Of a stretch of 64,000 nt of DNA, positions 12,499 to 24,400 are shown piece by piece; position 1 is the first letter of the stretch; each line of letters starts with the position of its first letter. The translations under genes and the position numbers were made by a program. The notes beneath the pieces were generated by a model. The model saw only the letters and a list, made by a program, of their open reading frames with translations, searched no databases and was not told where the DNA came from. The DNA lies in contig NC_063057.1 of NCBI RefSeq assembly GCF_018812025.1, positions 14,656,963 through 14,720,962 on the forward strand, given 5' to 3'. Source of the DNA: Megalobrama amblycephala (lineage: Eukaryota > Chordata > Actinopteri > Cypriniformes > Xenocyprididae).

Positions 12499-13545
12499 AC
12501 TCGTTTAGTTGTCAAGTCAATATTCTGAATTTTCGTTTAAGGTGTTTTTAAGTCTACATTTTTCATCTAGGCTAATATTAATATTTGATTTTTATTTAAT
12601 GAAAGCTTTTTTAGTAGATTTAGTTTAGTTAACAATAATACATTCTCACCCTTATGTTGTTCCAAACTGGTTTGAATTTTTACTTATGTGTAACACAAAA
12701 CGAGTGCATTTTTTCCAATACAACGAAAGTAAATGGTAACTGAGGTTGTGTTCCACAGAAGAAAGAAAGTCATACAGGTTTGGAACAACATGAGGGTGAG
12801 GAAATGAAACATTTTTGGATGAACTCTTCCTTTAACTCTCAAAATGTGCAGAGAATTTGTTGTTTTACAGTAGCACTCTCAGAAAAGTTTTGTTCTTCTG
12901 TTGTAATAGTCATTAATCCAAATGAGCAATAGATAAACTTGTAATTACAAGGTAGTTAAATAAACAAATCAGTTTTGTCAAAGCATCATGCATAATAGGA
13001 AGGATTAGTGTCTAGCTTAGTATCTGAATGCATTTTTATTAATTAATGAAAGCCTTTGTTGATTTCTTTTTTTTTTTTTGGATGCTGACTCAACTTCTAC
13101 TAGAGCTGAATAAACTGAAAAGACTAGCAGTTACTCGGTTACATCAGGAAACAGGTGTGTACTGGAGCCTATAAAGGCAGAGGGGTGTAACGAGATAGGT
13201 TTGCTTTTAAAGATCACGCTGATATCAGGCGTTATCTGTTACCCAGGAGACAGCACCGGTCAACGTCTGAATCACATTTAAAATACAATGTCCCTTTTGT
13301 GGGCCACATGAATATCACTGAGCCCTTTTGTTGCCTGTATATTTTCTCTAGCCTTTGCTATTCACTTTTCTTTGTCATGTCAACGAAGCTTTATGTCCTT
13401 GTGGAATTTTCCAGCTTTAACTTTTCCATTTAAAGCATCAGCTTCAAGCTTGTCCCAAAATCACCCTTCATTTTAGCCACAAGACTGACTCCAATGTGTA
13501 TGTTTCCTCAATACCTTATTAATTCATTTGCAGCAGCCACGCACA

Positions 13546-16500
13546 ATGCCACTGAACGATGAACGTCCCACTTCCACGTCTACGGTGGCCAGTGAGGACC
13601 AGAACAGTGACACTGAGTCATCGGAAAGGTGCGACAGTTTGACCTCGTCTAGCGATGTGGACTATTCTCGCCAGAGCTTCACCAGCGATTCGTCCAGCAA
13701 ACACAACTCTCCTTCCTGTAGGTGTCCCACTAAAATGCAAATTCAAATGCAAATAAATCACAGGCTTATTTGTGTAGATTTATTTTGCACTAGATTCATC
13801 ACAGAAAGAGTTTAACATGCATTCTGTAGGAATGTACTGTTTGATAAACATTATTAATTTAGTATTATATATATAATATTGTGAAATATTATTCCAATTT
13901 AAAACAGCTGTTTTCTATGTCAATATACAGTAAAGTGTAATTTATTCCTGTGATCAAAGCTGAATTTTCAGCATCATTACTCCAGTCTTCAGTGTCACAT
14001 GATCCTTCAGAAATTAATCTAATATGATGATTTGATGCTCAAGAAACATTCATTATTATTATCAATGTTGAAAACAGTTGTGTACAATTTTTTTTCAAAA
14101 TTATTTGATGAATAGAAAGTTCAAAAGAACAGCATGTATTTAAAATAGAATATTTTCTAACATTATAATTGTCTTTACTGTAACTTTTGATCGGTTTAAC
14201 TCATCCTTGATGAATAAAAGTATTGATTAATTTTATTTCTATCCCCCAAAAATAAAATTAAAATTCTTACTGACCCCATACTTTTGAACGGTAGTGTTTA
14301 ATGTTACAAAAGATTTAGATTTCAGACAAATGCTGTTCTTTTGAACTTTCTATTCATCATAGCATCATGAAATAAAAATGTAAATAACTGTTTTCAACAT
14401 TGATAATAATCATAAATGTTTCTTGAGCATCAAATCATCATATTAGATTAATTTCTGAAGGATCATGTGACACTGAAGACTGGAGTAATGATGCTGAAAA
14501 TTCAGCTTTGATCACAGGAATAAATTACACTTTACTGTATATTGACAGTAAAACAGCTGTTTTAAATTAGAATAATATTTCACAATATTACTGTTTTTGT
14601 TTGTATTTTTAATCAAATAAATGCAGGCTTGGTGAGCAGAAGATACTTCTTTTAAAACATTAAAAAAATCTTACTGACCCCAAACTTTCGAACGGTAGTG
14701 TGTATAATAACCTATAGTATTTATTAATATTTTGAATTAGTTTTATTTTTATATTTTCAGTTTTCATTCTCATTTTTAGTTTGTTTTAGTCATTTTGTTA
14801 CATGCTTTTGTCATGAGTTTTATTTTTAATATTTCAATTAAGCTTTATTTTAATTTAACAATTTATTTCTTAAAAGAAAATTAAACTGCTTATTCATTAA
14901 CAAGTTAAAGTTTTTCTAATATTTGTGTTTTATTTTATTTTAGCTGGATTTCAATGACCAAAAACAGTTTTATTTGTTTTAGTTTTAGTTAACAGTATCA
15001 ATATCTAAACATATTTTGCTGTTGTTTATATTGGATTATAAAAGTCAAATTTTAACTTGTATTGCCACTCTGTCTTCAGGCAGCCCACCAAAAACCCTAA
15101 CGCTTGACGAGGTCATGGCCTCGGCCCGGGACCTTTCTAATCTGAGCCTGGCTCATGAGATCGTAGTCAACCGGAACTTCCACCTAGAGCCTCCAGATCT
15201 ACCTCAAAACAGGTACTAAACTCATTTATAATTTCCAGATCAGAGTCCCACTTGTAGACATGAGTTAAGGGTGATGATATACAATTAAATTATTTAAAAA
15301 GTTAAAGTATTTTTCTTCATGTATGCAGTTTAGCATTTTAATTTTTTAAAATGATTTAAAGGGGACATATTAGGGGCATAATAGGACCCCTTTAAATCAT
15401 TTAAAAAAAGTTTTAAAAAGAAGATGTCATTTAAGTCTCAGGTGTCCCCATAATGTGAAGTTTCAGCTCAAAATACCTCACAGATAATTTATTATACTAT
15501 ATTTATTATTTATTACATGTTGTAAATACCCACTTTTGAGTGCATGCAAAAACATGCTGTTTTTGAGGATGTGTCTTTAAATACAAATGAGCTGCTGCTC
15601 CCCACCCCCCTATCCAGAATAGCGCTTCCTTCAACAGCTCCTGCCTGCCTGCATCGGATACTCTGCCAAATACTAACAAGACATCTGCTTGGTTTTGATT
15701 ATCTTCTATATCGCGATCACGCTCGGCTCAGGGACATTGAAGTTCTTCTTCATCATTAAAGTTTATTATCCGCATGCGTTTTAAAGCTATATCAGTTTAA
15801 ACTTCTAATTTATGGTTTTCTGAGCGCACACATCTGAAGCACACACACAGAAAGCTGGCTGTCAGACGGTACGTCTTGTGAGTATTAAACTAACTTCTCT
15901 TTCACGTTTTATTTTTCTTAAACTGCCAAATACACACAAGGTTATGTCAAAATCACACAAAGTTCACATAAACACAGTCGGTTATGTCTGTGAACGTAAA
16001 CAGCAGGGACAGAAATCGCATGTGTATATTAGATTTGTGGTGCATTCATACTTACATCCAACAACAAAACATCTCAACTGCTTACCAGACATTCTTGTCG
16101 CTACAGCTGCTCCGGCGTAAAGACAATGGCGGACAGTGTACAACTCGCTCAGGGCGGAAACTATGCTAATACGGTGTCATGAGAAATTGAGTCCCCCCCC
16201 AAGGAATCGGGTCTCCTTTAGGACCCAGGCGGTAATGCCTGATCAAAAGCTGTTGTCGTGACTAATTATATTTCACTATTGCATGATGTTTATTACATAA
16301 AGTGCACAATCAACATGCTCGAAATATAAAATGAATGCCTAAGTATTGCATAATAAAACAAACCGGAAACGGATATTGGAAACAAAAAACATAGCTAATA
16401 TAATACAAGCTAAGCTAGCTATGTATGCTACGCTAGTACGTAAGCTAATTAAAACACAGTAAGAACGAGAAATGCTTGATTTCACAACCTATAGCTTCAG

Positions 16501-19500
16501 TCATGAACCATGCACCAATGGAGACCCAATTCCTGGGGGAATCGATTTCTCACCACAACGGCAGCGTCCATCAGCAGTCATGGGCAGGGCCTAAGCAATG
16601 TGACATCACATTGCCCAGAAAATAAAAACGGCTTGTTGTAGGTTTTATGGGGATTTTTTTAAAAAATAAAAAAGGAGTAGGTGGATTTTTATCATTATAG
16701 GGTGGTTGTGTACACACACTGCTGACACACATTTGTTCAACACCATGTAAAAGTGAATTTTGCATAATAGTTGATCTTAAAAATGAATATGTATAATAAA
16801 TATAAAACAACTGATTCCAAACCTTTGTTTTTCCTCAAGCCTGGAGAAGAGAGTTAAGGATATGGTGCACAAAGCTTTCTGGGACTGTCTTGAATCTGAG
16901 CTGAACGATGACCCCCCTGAGTACGATCATGCCATCAAACTTCTGGAAGAGATCAGAGATGTAGGTTACACATTTACTCTGATACAATGATGAAAAACAG
17001 TCTGATGATAAAGGATTCATTGATCAGTTATTTTTTCCTATCATCAAAGACCTTGCTGTCCTTCCTTAACCCCGGGGCCAACCGCCTGCGTACTCAGATT
17101 ATGGAGGTTCTGGATATGGACCTGATTCGCCAACAGGCTGACAACAATGTGGTTGATATCCAGGGCCTTGTGTCTTACGTCATCAATACTATGGGCAAAT
17201 TCTGTGCTCCGGTCCGAGATGATGAAATCAAGAAGCTCAAAGAGAACTCAAGCGACATTGTGACACTGTTCAAGTATGTATTTTTATATGCCTTTGCAGA
17301 ACTAAGCAAATTTCACATCCGAGAGCATTGGCTGGTGTAATAACATGACAAATAATGGGCCCTAATTACTAATCATGCATACACAAATTTTTGCATATAC
17401 GTACATTTTTATGAACAAATCATGATTCACCAATTAAAACAGGAACAACTGAAACCATGCATATGCAAAAATAGGTGACCTTATAAAGGTGTTATTGTTA
17501 AGATGAAATTGTACACATAGAAACTATATTTAATCACATATATAAGGGGTGTTATAGCTGAGAGTGACAAAAAGCTGTAAAAGAAAGATTGTGTGGAAAT
17601 CCCTTATATGGAGATGGTTTGGGTGTGTTTTTTTGCAGATTATCCATGCAATTATTAGTGAATGAGACCCAGTAACTGAGGGTGATGTGGGACACAAATG
17701 GCGTTCTCTTCACTAACCGTCATATGTGATGCAAATAATCGCCTGTGGCAAAATAATTGAGTTTTAAATGGTAACTTGTGTTGTAAAAGGGAGATCTTCC
17801 GGGTGCTGGACCTGATGAAAATGGACATGGTGAATTTTACTATCCAGAGCCTCAGGCCAGAGCTTCAGAGACAGTCGGTAGAGTATGAGAGAGCCAAATT
17901 CCAGAGCATTCTGGAAAGAACTCCCAGTAAGTCCACAAACAAACATTGAGATGAAATTTATTTTAATGGATAGTTCATCCAAAAAAAAGTTCTGTCATCA
18001 TTCACTCACCCTCATGTCATTCCAATCTTGTTTGATTTTCTTCTGTGAAACATAACATTTTTGAAGATGTTTTGACTGTTTATCCATATACTGTAAAAAA
18101 AAAAAAAAAAAATACGTTCATTATGGTTATTTAATGTTTATTTTACAGAATAAACATGTACACAACAACTTGTAAATTTTACAATTTTAAACCATAATTT
18201 ACAAAAAAAAAAAAAAACATTTTAAATTGGTATATCCAACATCCAACATAAGATGGAACATAAAATCCCAATTTACATAACTGATAAGTTAAAACTCAGT
18301 AGGCATAATTATCAAAATTAAAAACCAATCAAATGTGAAGCGTTAATGAGAATTGTGGGAATGTAAATTAAAGCAATAAGCCCCAAGAAGCCATGGTTTA
18401 CAGTGAATTTATAACCGCTAAGTGGCGTTGTTAGGCGCGAAAACCACCTTTGCTGTTATAAATTCACTGTAAACCATGGCTTCACTGGGCTTATTGCTTT
18501 TATAAAATGGTTACCACACAATACAAATATTAAAGCCAAAAAAATTGTATCAATGCAACTTTCATGAAGTAAAATCATTAAAAGGCTTCCTTCCGCCGGA
18601 AAAAAAATAGTCCCTGACCGTGAACAACAACAGAAGCTACATTATTACGCCATTAGATGGCTTTATGGGCGAGTCACTTAATCACAAAGACTTTTATATT
18701 GAAACTTGTTGTGAACACAGAACAAGACGCAAATGACAAATACTTTGACTAGCGCTGTCAGTGTCAGCCGGGCACGGGAAAACATACGTTTACGTTGCTA
18801 AGAGCGATACTTATGTAATGCGGTCAGCTGTATGCTTTCGGGAATTTTACAACAGCTTTGAATACGGCTCAGCCAATCAGAATCAAGGGCCGGTGTTGTG
18901 GCGAAATTCATCCAAAGCCACTGGAAGGCAAGCCTGCAACCTTTAGCCAAAAAAGCGTAACGGCTAACGCTAACGCTCCGCCCCCCGCGGTACGCAGGGA
19001 AGGAGACCAGAGGCTGTTTTTTGAATGGAAGTCAATGGATGAGAGGCTTCACTATGCTGATTAAACAGCTTTTGTGGGGAAATAGCTAATCATTTAATTA
19101 ATGTACAGCCTGTTTGCCAATCTTCAGAATGTTTTACACTAAACAATACTTTAGTTGGGAACTATATGTAGATTTTAGCTTGATAAAAATGTATTTTTTT
19201 AAGAGAAGGCAGACTAGGGAACGTTGCGACTGACGTCACTGCCATTACACGATAGGCTGAGAGGTGCCACACGTGATTAAGTTAGCCGTTACGCTTTCTC
19301 CAATGGTAAGACATACAGACCCTCTTATCTCCCCATTATATACAATCTCTGTTTCAACTCACACCTACTCCTAAACCTACCAATACTAGGGGGGTAATAA
19401 TCTGGCAGGGAGTTTCGGCACAACACCGAAACTATCCGTTTTATAATTATGTTTCGTTCACTGTAAATTATGTTTATATGTTCTTTTTACTTCCAAAAAT

Positions 19501-21386
19501 TTTTACATTTTGCAGTATTTTACTGTAAAATTACATGAAATGTAAGGTTAGATCTATTACAGATTTTCTCTGTATATTCTTACTGTATTACTGAACTTAC
19601 TGTTAGCCATTTTTTACAGTTAAAATTACAATATTTTTTTACAGTGTACAATAAAAGTATACATTGTATGGATTAAATCAAAACGTCTTCTTTCTGTGTT
19701 CCACAGAAGAAAGTCATACAGGTTTGGAACGACACAAGTAAATGATGACAGAATGTTCATTTAAAGTGATAGTTCACCCAAAAGTGTCTGGACCCTTTTT
19801 GCACATCTGGGCCCTTAACCTTGGATATCATTTAAATTCCCCCAGGTGCTTTGGACCACACAACTGAGTGGATCAGATCTTCAATAGAGGAGGCCAGTCA
19901 AGTCATGCCACTAACAGAGAAGAGCAGTGATTCTGGGCAAAGCAGCAAACACTTACCAGGGCCTACACTTGTTCTAAATACTGCCTACATAAGACTGCTC
20001 ACCTGGGATGAGAGCAAGGGCCCTCTGCCTGAGGTTGGAGCACAAACACACAGTTATCTGATTGAGCTTTGATATTAAATTCATAATGCATCTTTAACAT
20101 TCTGTATTTTGCACTTGCAGACTTTGATTACGGATGAATCGAGGTTGCAGGAGATGCAGCGCTCTCTTCAGCTGTATCAGAAAGTCGCATCTGTTCTGCT
20201 GATAGTCTACAGCTCAATAGGAGGGGCCGTGTCAGGCCTGCCCGCTCTTGTCGAGCGACTTAAGAAGATGACAGCAGTGCTGCTGGAGGGCATGCATAGC
20301 GCGTACGTCCGATCTGTGTCCTTCCCCAAAACTCTGCACAGGCCAACACATGCACACATTATTACACACATACTTCTTTATAAACGTAATGCAATAATCA
20401 GTGTCTCAATCTAAAAGACTTTGTTTTCTATCCATTTGGCTTACAGAGACTTTAACCTTAATGAAGCTCTTAGTAACGTCAGTGCTCAGATCTGCTGTGA
20501 GGTCAATAAGTCTTTGGCTGAAAGAAACTTCCCAGCTCTCCCTGCTGAACTGCAGGCAACTCTAAAGGGCCAGATCTGTGACATCACCCAGGAAAACAAC
20601 CCAATACGCACTCTTGTTGGTAAGGAAAACACATTTTAAAGGAATGTGTGGTTTTATGCAACAGCAATTTATGCAGAAATTACTTTTGTCTTGTTTTCCA
20701 GTACAAATATATAAACATTCTTAAAAATGATAGTTTTCCCAAAAATGAAAATTCTGTCATTTTTCATTTCAAAATTCTGTTCCAAACCTGTAAAAGTTTC
20801 TTTGTTCTGCTGAACACAAAGGAAGATATTTGGATATTTAGTTTGTATCAAAGCAAATCTCGCCCCTCCATTGACTACCATAGTAGGAAAAAATACTATG
20901 GTGGTCAATTGGGGGGCGAGATGTGTTTGGTTACAAACATTCTTCCAAATATCTTCCTTTGTGTTCAGCAGAACAAAGAAACTTTTACAGGTTTGGAACA
21001 ACTTGAGGGTGAGTAAATGATGACAGAATTTTCATTTTTGGGTGAACTGTCCCTGTAACTTGTACTAAACTCATAATATTGCCTTAAAGCCTGTATCTGT
21101 TTAATGTCCCACAGAGGGAAGGGTACAGCAGTACTTAAGGGTGGTCCTTGCCTCTACCACCTCTCACAGGACGCCCCCTCCCGTACCGCCAGGCTTGGGT
21201 CTGATCCAGCTGGAGCTCATGGGACTGGGCGTCAGTTTCATCAGCCTCGTCAACTTCAACAAAAAGGTTTACGGTCCTTTCTACGTGAGCATCCTGAAGA
21301 ATCTACTTTTTATCGACACGCAAGCACCAAGTCTGCAAAATGGGATCACACAGGGTCTACCCAGCAGCCCACTGGAGTCCAATTAG
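13546..21386 (+). CDS. tcp11l2: T-complex protein 11-like 2
   Basis: Cytosolic TCP11-domain protein of poorly known function. Nine coding exons join in frame: 13546-13717, 15080-15212, 16840-16960, 17050-17273, 17790-17926, 19846-20033, 20121-20302, 20447-20619 and 21115-21386, giving 533 residues (human about 519). Matches to remembered human TCP11L2 run throughout: [12 protein letters not shown] in the Ser-rich N-terminus, [88 protein letters not shown] and NKKVYGPFY near the C-terminus. The Ser-rich start MPLNDERP (human MPFNGEK) favours L2 over L1. The ATG at 13546 is chosen because it is the first after the splice acceptor. Introns hold MITE dimers and nested elements. No frame disruption. 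Confidence 0.94.
13866..14703. repeat. Second inverted-dimer MITE of the 'CACTACCGTTCAAA' family
   Basis: Two opposite arms meet at GAACGGTAGTGTTTAATGTT (about 14287). The right arm ends CGAACGGTAGTG near 14700. The arms share AGTGTCACATGATCCTTCAG and its complement. The junction matches the one in the 7328-8229 element. The outer left end looks truncated. Located in tcp11l2 intron 1 of the coding region. Confidence 0.8.
15356..16140. repeat. Decayed TTAA-type repeat related to 3558-4507
   Basis: Starts TTAA-AGGGGACATATT and shares the inner motif GAAGTTTCAGCTCAAAATAC and a 'gctgctcccc' block with the elements at 3558 and 45386. The right end is unclear. A short local hairpin (gatttaaagggg...cccctttaaatc, about 15353-15400) sits at the left end. 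Confidence 0.45.
16176..16556. repeat. MITE with inverted ends TGAGAAATTGAGTCCCCC / GGGGGAATCGATTTCTCA
   Basis: The left end (16179 onward) and the complement of the right end (about 16520-16552) share TGAGAAAT.GA.TCCCCC and GGGTCTCC blocks. About 380 bp, AT-rich centre, no coding potential. Lies in a tcp11l2 intron. Confidence 0.6.
17966..19775. repeat. GTTCACCC-family MITE split by at least two nested insertions
   Basis: The left half (about 17966-18064: 'tagttcatcc', 'ctgtcatcattcactcaccc') and right half (about 19700-19780: 'ggtttggaacgacac', 'gatgacagaatg', 'tagttcaccc') belong to one family. Between them lie a segment bounded by ACTGTAAAAAA (18090) and TTTTTTACAGTGT (about 19637) and, inside that, the hairpin-headed repeat at 18371-19450. 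All inside one tcp11l2 intron. Confidence 0.6.
18371..18499. repeat. Long hairpin: inverted repeat with arms of about 45 bp
   Basis: AAGCCATGGTTTACAGTGAA and the bases to 18415 are exactly complementary to 18455-18482. The pairing extends outward through AAGCAATAAGCCCC / GGGCTTATTGCTT with few mismatches. The loop is about 39 bases. It heads a repeat whose body (about 18500-19450) recurs at 41728-42440. Confidence 0.85.
20723..21055. repeat. Complete palindromic GTTCACCC-family MITE
   Basis: The left arm (AAAATGAAAATTCTGTCAT, TTCCAAACCTGTAAAAGTTT, CTGCTGAACACAAAGGAAGA) is mirrored by the right arm (TCTTCCTTTGTGTTCAGCAG, AAACTTTTACAGGTTTGGAA, GACAGAATTTTCATTTTTGG) around a centre near 20890. 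Lies between the last two tcp11l2 coding exons. Confidence 0.85.
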
Positions 21387-22487
21387 ACGAGGATGCTTCA
21401 TCTGCTCCCAGTTATCATACCCAGACATTTCACTTATGTGTTTCCAAGTGAGTTATTTGATGATTGATTCTAGGGATTCACTGAAGACTGAAGAACAACG
21501 CGTGCTATGGTGCTTAAAATGAAAAAGTATGGATGTTACAAACAATGTTTTTTGCCAAGTAATATTTTAAGCATCTCTCTAACTGTAGTATTCACTTGAC
21601 AGTGTTACTGCAATAGAAATTCAGTCATTACTTACAGTATATTGACAATGTTTAGGTGCAAGGAGGAAACTTTTCATATATACACACACATACAGCTGTT
21701 AAAGACGTAGCCAAAAGAGGCTAATATATTTACATAGATCATTTAAAGACATTTGAGAATATGCATTTGTTATGTCCGTTTAGAGACACCCGTGTATGTT
21801 GTATCCCATGCCCAGATTCTAAGATTATTAAAAATGTTTATTGGAGCATATTAAAATCCATCAGTGACAAAGTAAAGTTATACTTTGTGTTTGCTACACA
21901 TTTTTTGAAAGTATTGTATTACAATTGTTAACTGTATTTATACTTGAAAAAAATTGTGTAATTTGAAGTGGAAGAAACTTGAAATTACATAAAGAGGGAG
22001 AATCCAGAACTCTGGCAAGAACAATATTGTTAAATTAATTAGATTTTTGGTCCTGGTAGTGTTATTTTATATAATTATGACTGCATGATTATTTGTATTT
22101 TCCTTTTTTTTTATCCTCTAGACATCAACATTTGGGTTAGTTTTGTATGTCACTGCGCTTTAGTTACAGGCATGTTTATTTTATTAATGTTGTTTATGGA
22201 AATTAAGGGGATTGTCTTATATAATGTTAATGTTTTGTTATATAATTCAATTGTGTTGATAGTTTTACTTGATCTATGCAGTTTGGTAATAGTTAAAGAA
22301 CCTTGTTTTGCTAGTGCTTATTTTTGTGTGTCATTTGAAGGAATGACATCTTTGTGTGGAAAGCCATTTTCATATCAACATGACAGACCTTCAATTTAAC
22401 AATTTTGCAATGTGTATTGTTTCAGATGTAAGAACCCATATAAGAACAACACAATATATGTAGTGTGACAAGCACTAAAAAAAAATT

Positions 22488-22493
22488 AATAAA
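22488..22493 (+). terminator. Probable tcp11l2 polyadenylation signal (AATAAA)
   Basis: First clear AATAAA after the tcp11l2 stop at 21386, implying a 3' UTR of about 1.1 kb. It lies only about 350 bases before the stmp1 start codon. Confidence 0.5.
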
Positions 22494-22846
22494 AGAAAGT
22501 GTGAAAACTAATATATATTTTAAACATTTGTTTCTGTATAATTTTCTTTTATATTACATTAAAATTATGTTATTAATTTAAAAATTAATATATTATGGGT
22601 ATAGGACAATAATATTAATCTTTTCTACATTTAATTTATTTTAGCGCAATTAAACATTTCCTGTGCCCCTTTACGTCAAAATTAAGACTTTTATTTTGCA
22701 AGAATAATACTTCCTGTGTGTTGGTGTTGTCATACTGACGACATAGGAAGCAAATTGAAGGCTAACCGTGTCAAACTAACGACCATCCTAATTTTTGTGA
22801 TCAGTGTTACTTTTATATAGTTTTTCACAATTTCAAAGCTTGAATC

Positions 22847-23378
22847 ATGATGCAGTTTATCGTAAGTATTAACGTGTGTTTGTGAGATTGTAATCGTGTG
22901 TTTAGTAGCCTGCTAATTCGCATTGAAGAAGCTAGTAACCAAGTCAGGACTCTCTCATATATAAATATAAACATTTAGTTTAAAATAAACAGCCGGATAT
23001 TTTATAATATGGAAGAATGTATTTATCATGTTTTGTTGATAGAGTATATCTTGTTTTTACAGCTTGGCTTCACTCTGGGTAACGTGGTTGGCATGTATCT
23101 GGCACAGAACTACGAGGTTATAAAAATAATATTCATTCACATTATTAACTGTCTGATTTTGTCTGTGTCCGTCTAAAATCCTGAGTTATAAACGAGTTTT
23201 AATGAGTCTGAATTAGATACCATTAGTCTTGAACAGAGAACAACTCCACTGTTTAGTGATCATTGACTAACCTGTTTATTGCTTATAACTTGTTTTGAAG
23301 GTACCCAATATTTCAAAGAAAATCGAGGCCTTTAAAAAGGATGTGGAAGCCAAGAAGAAACCCCCTGGTCCGGAGTGA
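22847..23378 (+). CDS. stmp1: Short transmembrane mitochondrial protein 1 (microprotein)
   Basis: Three short exons, 22847-22861, 23063-23116 and 23301-23378, join through GT-AG introns (gtaag, gttat; acceptors ...tttacag, ...ttgaag) to a 48-residue protein. The parts read MMQFI, [18 protein letters not shown] and VPNISKKIEAFKKDVEAKKK plus PPGPE. Human STMP1 (Mm47, 47 residues) begins [20 protein letters not shown], so the match is nearly full length. A hydrophobic segment at residues 3-20 is followed by a Lys-rich tail, as in this single-pass inner-membrane microprotein family, which is linked to respiratory-chain function and mitochondrial dynamics. Two Met codons stand in tandem; the first is used here by default. 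No exon exceeds 80 bases, so a length-based ORF scan would miss it. Confidence 0.95.
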
Positions 23379-23711
23379 CGGACAAGAGCCCTGCCTGGAA
23401 ATATCATATGGCTATTTATAAAATATATGAAGATGGAGGGACATTTAAGAACAAGCATATAATATAGTTGATGTTATTGTATAAAAGAGCCCTCAAGATG
23501 CATAGTGTCAAATAGTGCCTAAACATCTCATTTGAGCATTGTTTTGCATTGTATTCTATTTCTCTCTCTCTCAGTTCTTGGGATTTTTGTATTTATTGAG
23601 AAACATGTTTGCAGTGCAAATTGCTGTGGACAAATAGAAACTGCATGTAAAATCAGTTATTCAGAACAAATTACAGAAGTATGTTTTAAAAGCTTCTTTA
23701 TACTATTATGT

Positions 23712-23732
23712 AATAAAGGTTATACAAATAAA
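23712..23732 (+). terminator. stmp1 polyadenylation signals (two AATAAA)
   Basis: AATAAA at 23712-23717 and again at 23727-23732, about 335 bases after the stmp1 stop and followed by GT/T-rich sequence. Confidence 0.7.
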
Positions 23733-23979
23733 AGTTCATTGTCGGCATTGTGGTGTTATTTTCTAGTAATATTAATATTGTTCTACTTTGTTTACTTTGT
23801 TAATTAAATTTAGACAAGACTTTGGAGGTATACAAAAAAAATGAATGCTATAAAAATCTTATGATGGATAATAATTAATCTAAAATAAAATACACCCAAG
23901 AAACAAGGGGTTTGATTATCTAATGCTTGGTGTAGTGGAAACAGGATTGTCACTCCCTTGAATTTGTGGTCAGATATAA

Positions 23980-24400
23980 ATAAATATGTAATAGTAGTCA
24001 AATAAACTCACTTTAAAATAATAAACAGATGCTATCCATGTCACAGTTTAAAGAAGGGTTTTCGCCATTATACAGTTTTTCTTATTTTTCAGTTGTAATT
24101 ATACCAAATTATTTTGGTCCCAAGTTTCTTTTTGAGTTATTTTACAAGTTTGTCTCTATAACTGATATAATGGTCTTGTTTATGGATTGTGATACTGGTT
24201 TATTGGATAATATAATTAAACTTCTTATTCTGTTAGGGAAATATCATATACATAAAGCAAAATGTATATCGACTGTACCAAATGATAGACTATTTTCCAC
24301 TGATTTGAGGAATTTTTACAACTCTAACTTTAATACAGAACAATCAAAAAGCTGTAAAAACATCTAAGATGTTGAAAAGGATACTTGATGTATTAGAAAC
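23980..24400 (+). pseudogene. Possible LINE (L1-like) ORF2 C-terminal remnant
   Basis: The open frame at 24029-24367 reads LLILLGKYHIHKAK with a following Phe/Asn-rich helix-like tail. The pattern 'I-L-L-[GA]-K-[YF]-x-I-H' is typical of the extreme C-terminus of fish and other L1-clade reverse transcriptases. No RT or endonuclease domain is visible, so this would be a 5'-truncated fragment. It lies between stmp1 and golt1b. Judged from motif memory only. Confidence 0.4.

Larger units (their letters stand above)
8903..13545. other. pkp2-tcp11l2 intergenic and 5' intron region
   Basis: No coding exon recognised. It holds a 38-bp tandem duplication (9111-9178), the probable tcp11l2 promoter and first exon (about 9690-9795), a nest of TTAA and hAT-type elements (10905-12498), and a fragment of the GTTCACCC MITE family near 12645-12830 (pairs of 'ttgttccaaac'/'gtttggaacaac' and 'ctcaccct'/'agggtgag'). 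Confidence 0.6.

Noticed and set aside
13528..13545. Upstream in-frame TTG (13528) as tcp11l2 start
   Set aside because: It spans the splice acceptor at 13532-13533, and eukaryotic starts use ATG. The first ATG after the acceptor, at 13546, also matches the human N-terminus.
20648..21016. ORFs of 122 and 110 codons on opposite strands at 20648-21016
   Set aside because: Both arise from the palindromic MITE at 20723-21055; the two translations mirror each other and resemble no known protein.
22085..22399. 104-codon hydrophobic ORF between tcp11l2 and stmp1
   Set aside because: T-rich 3' UTR sequence gives Phe/Leu/Ile-rich chance translations; no family resemblance.
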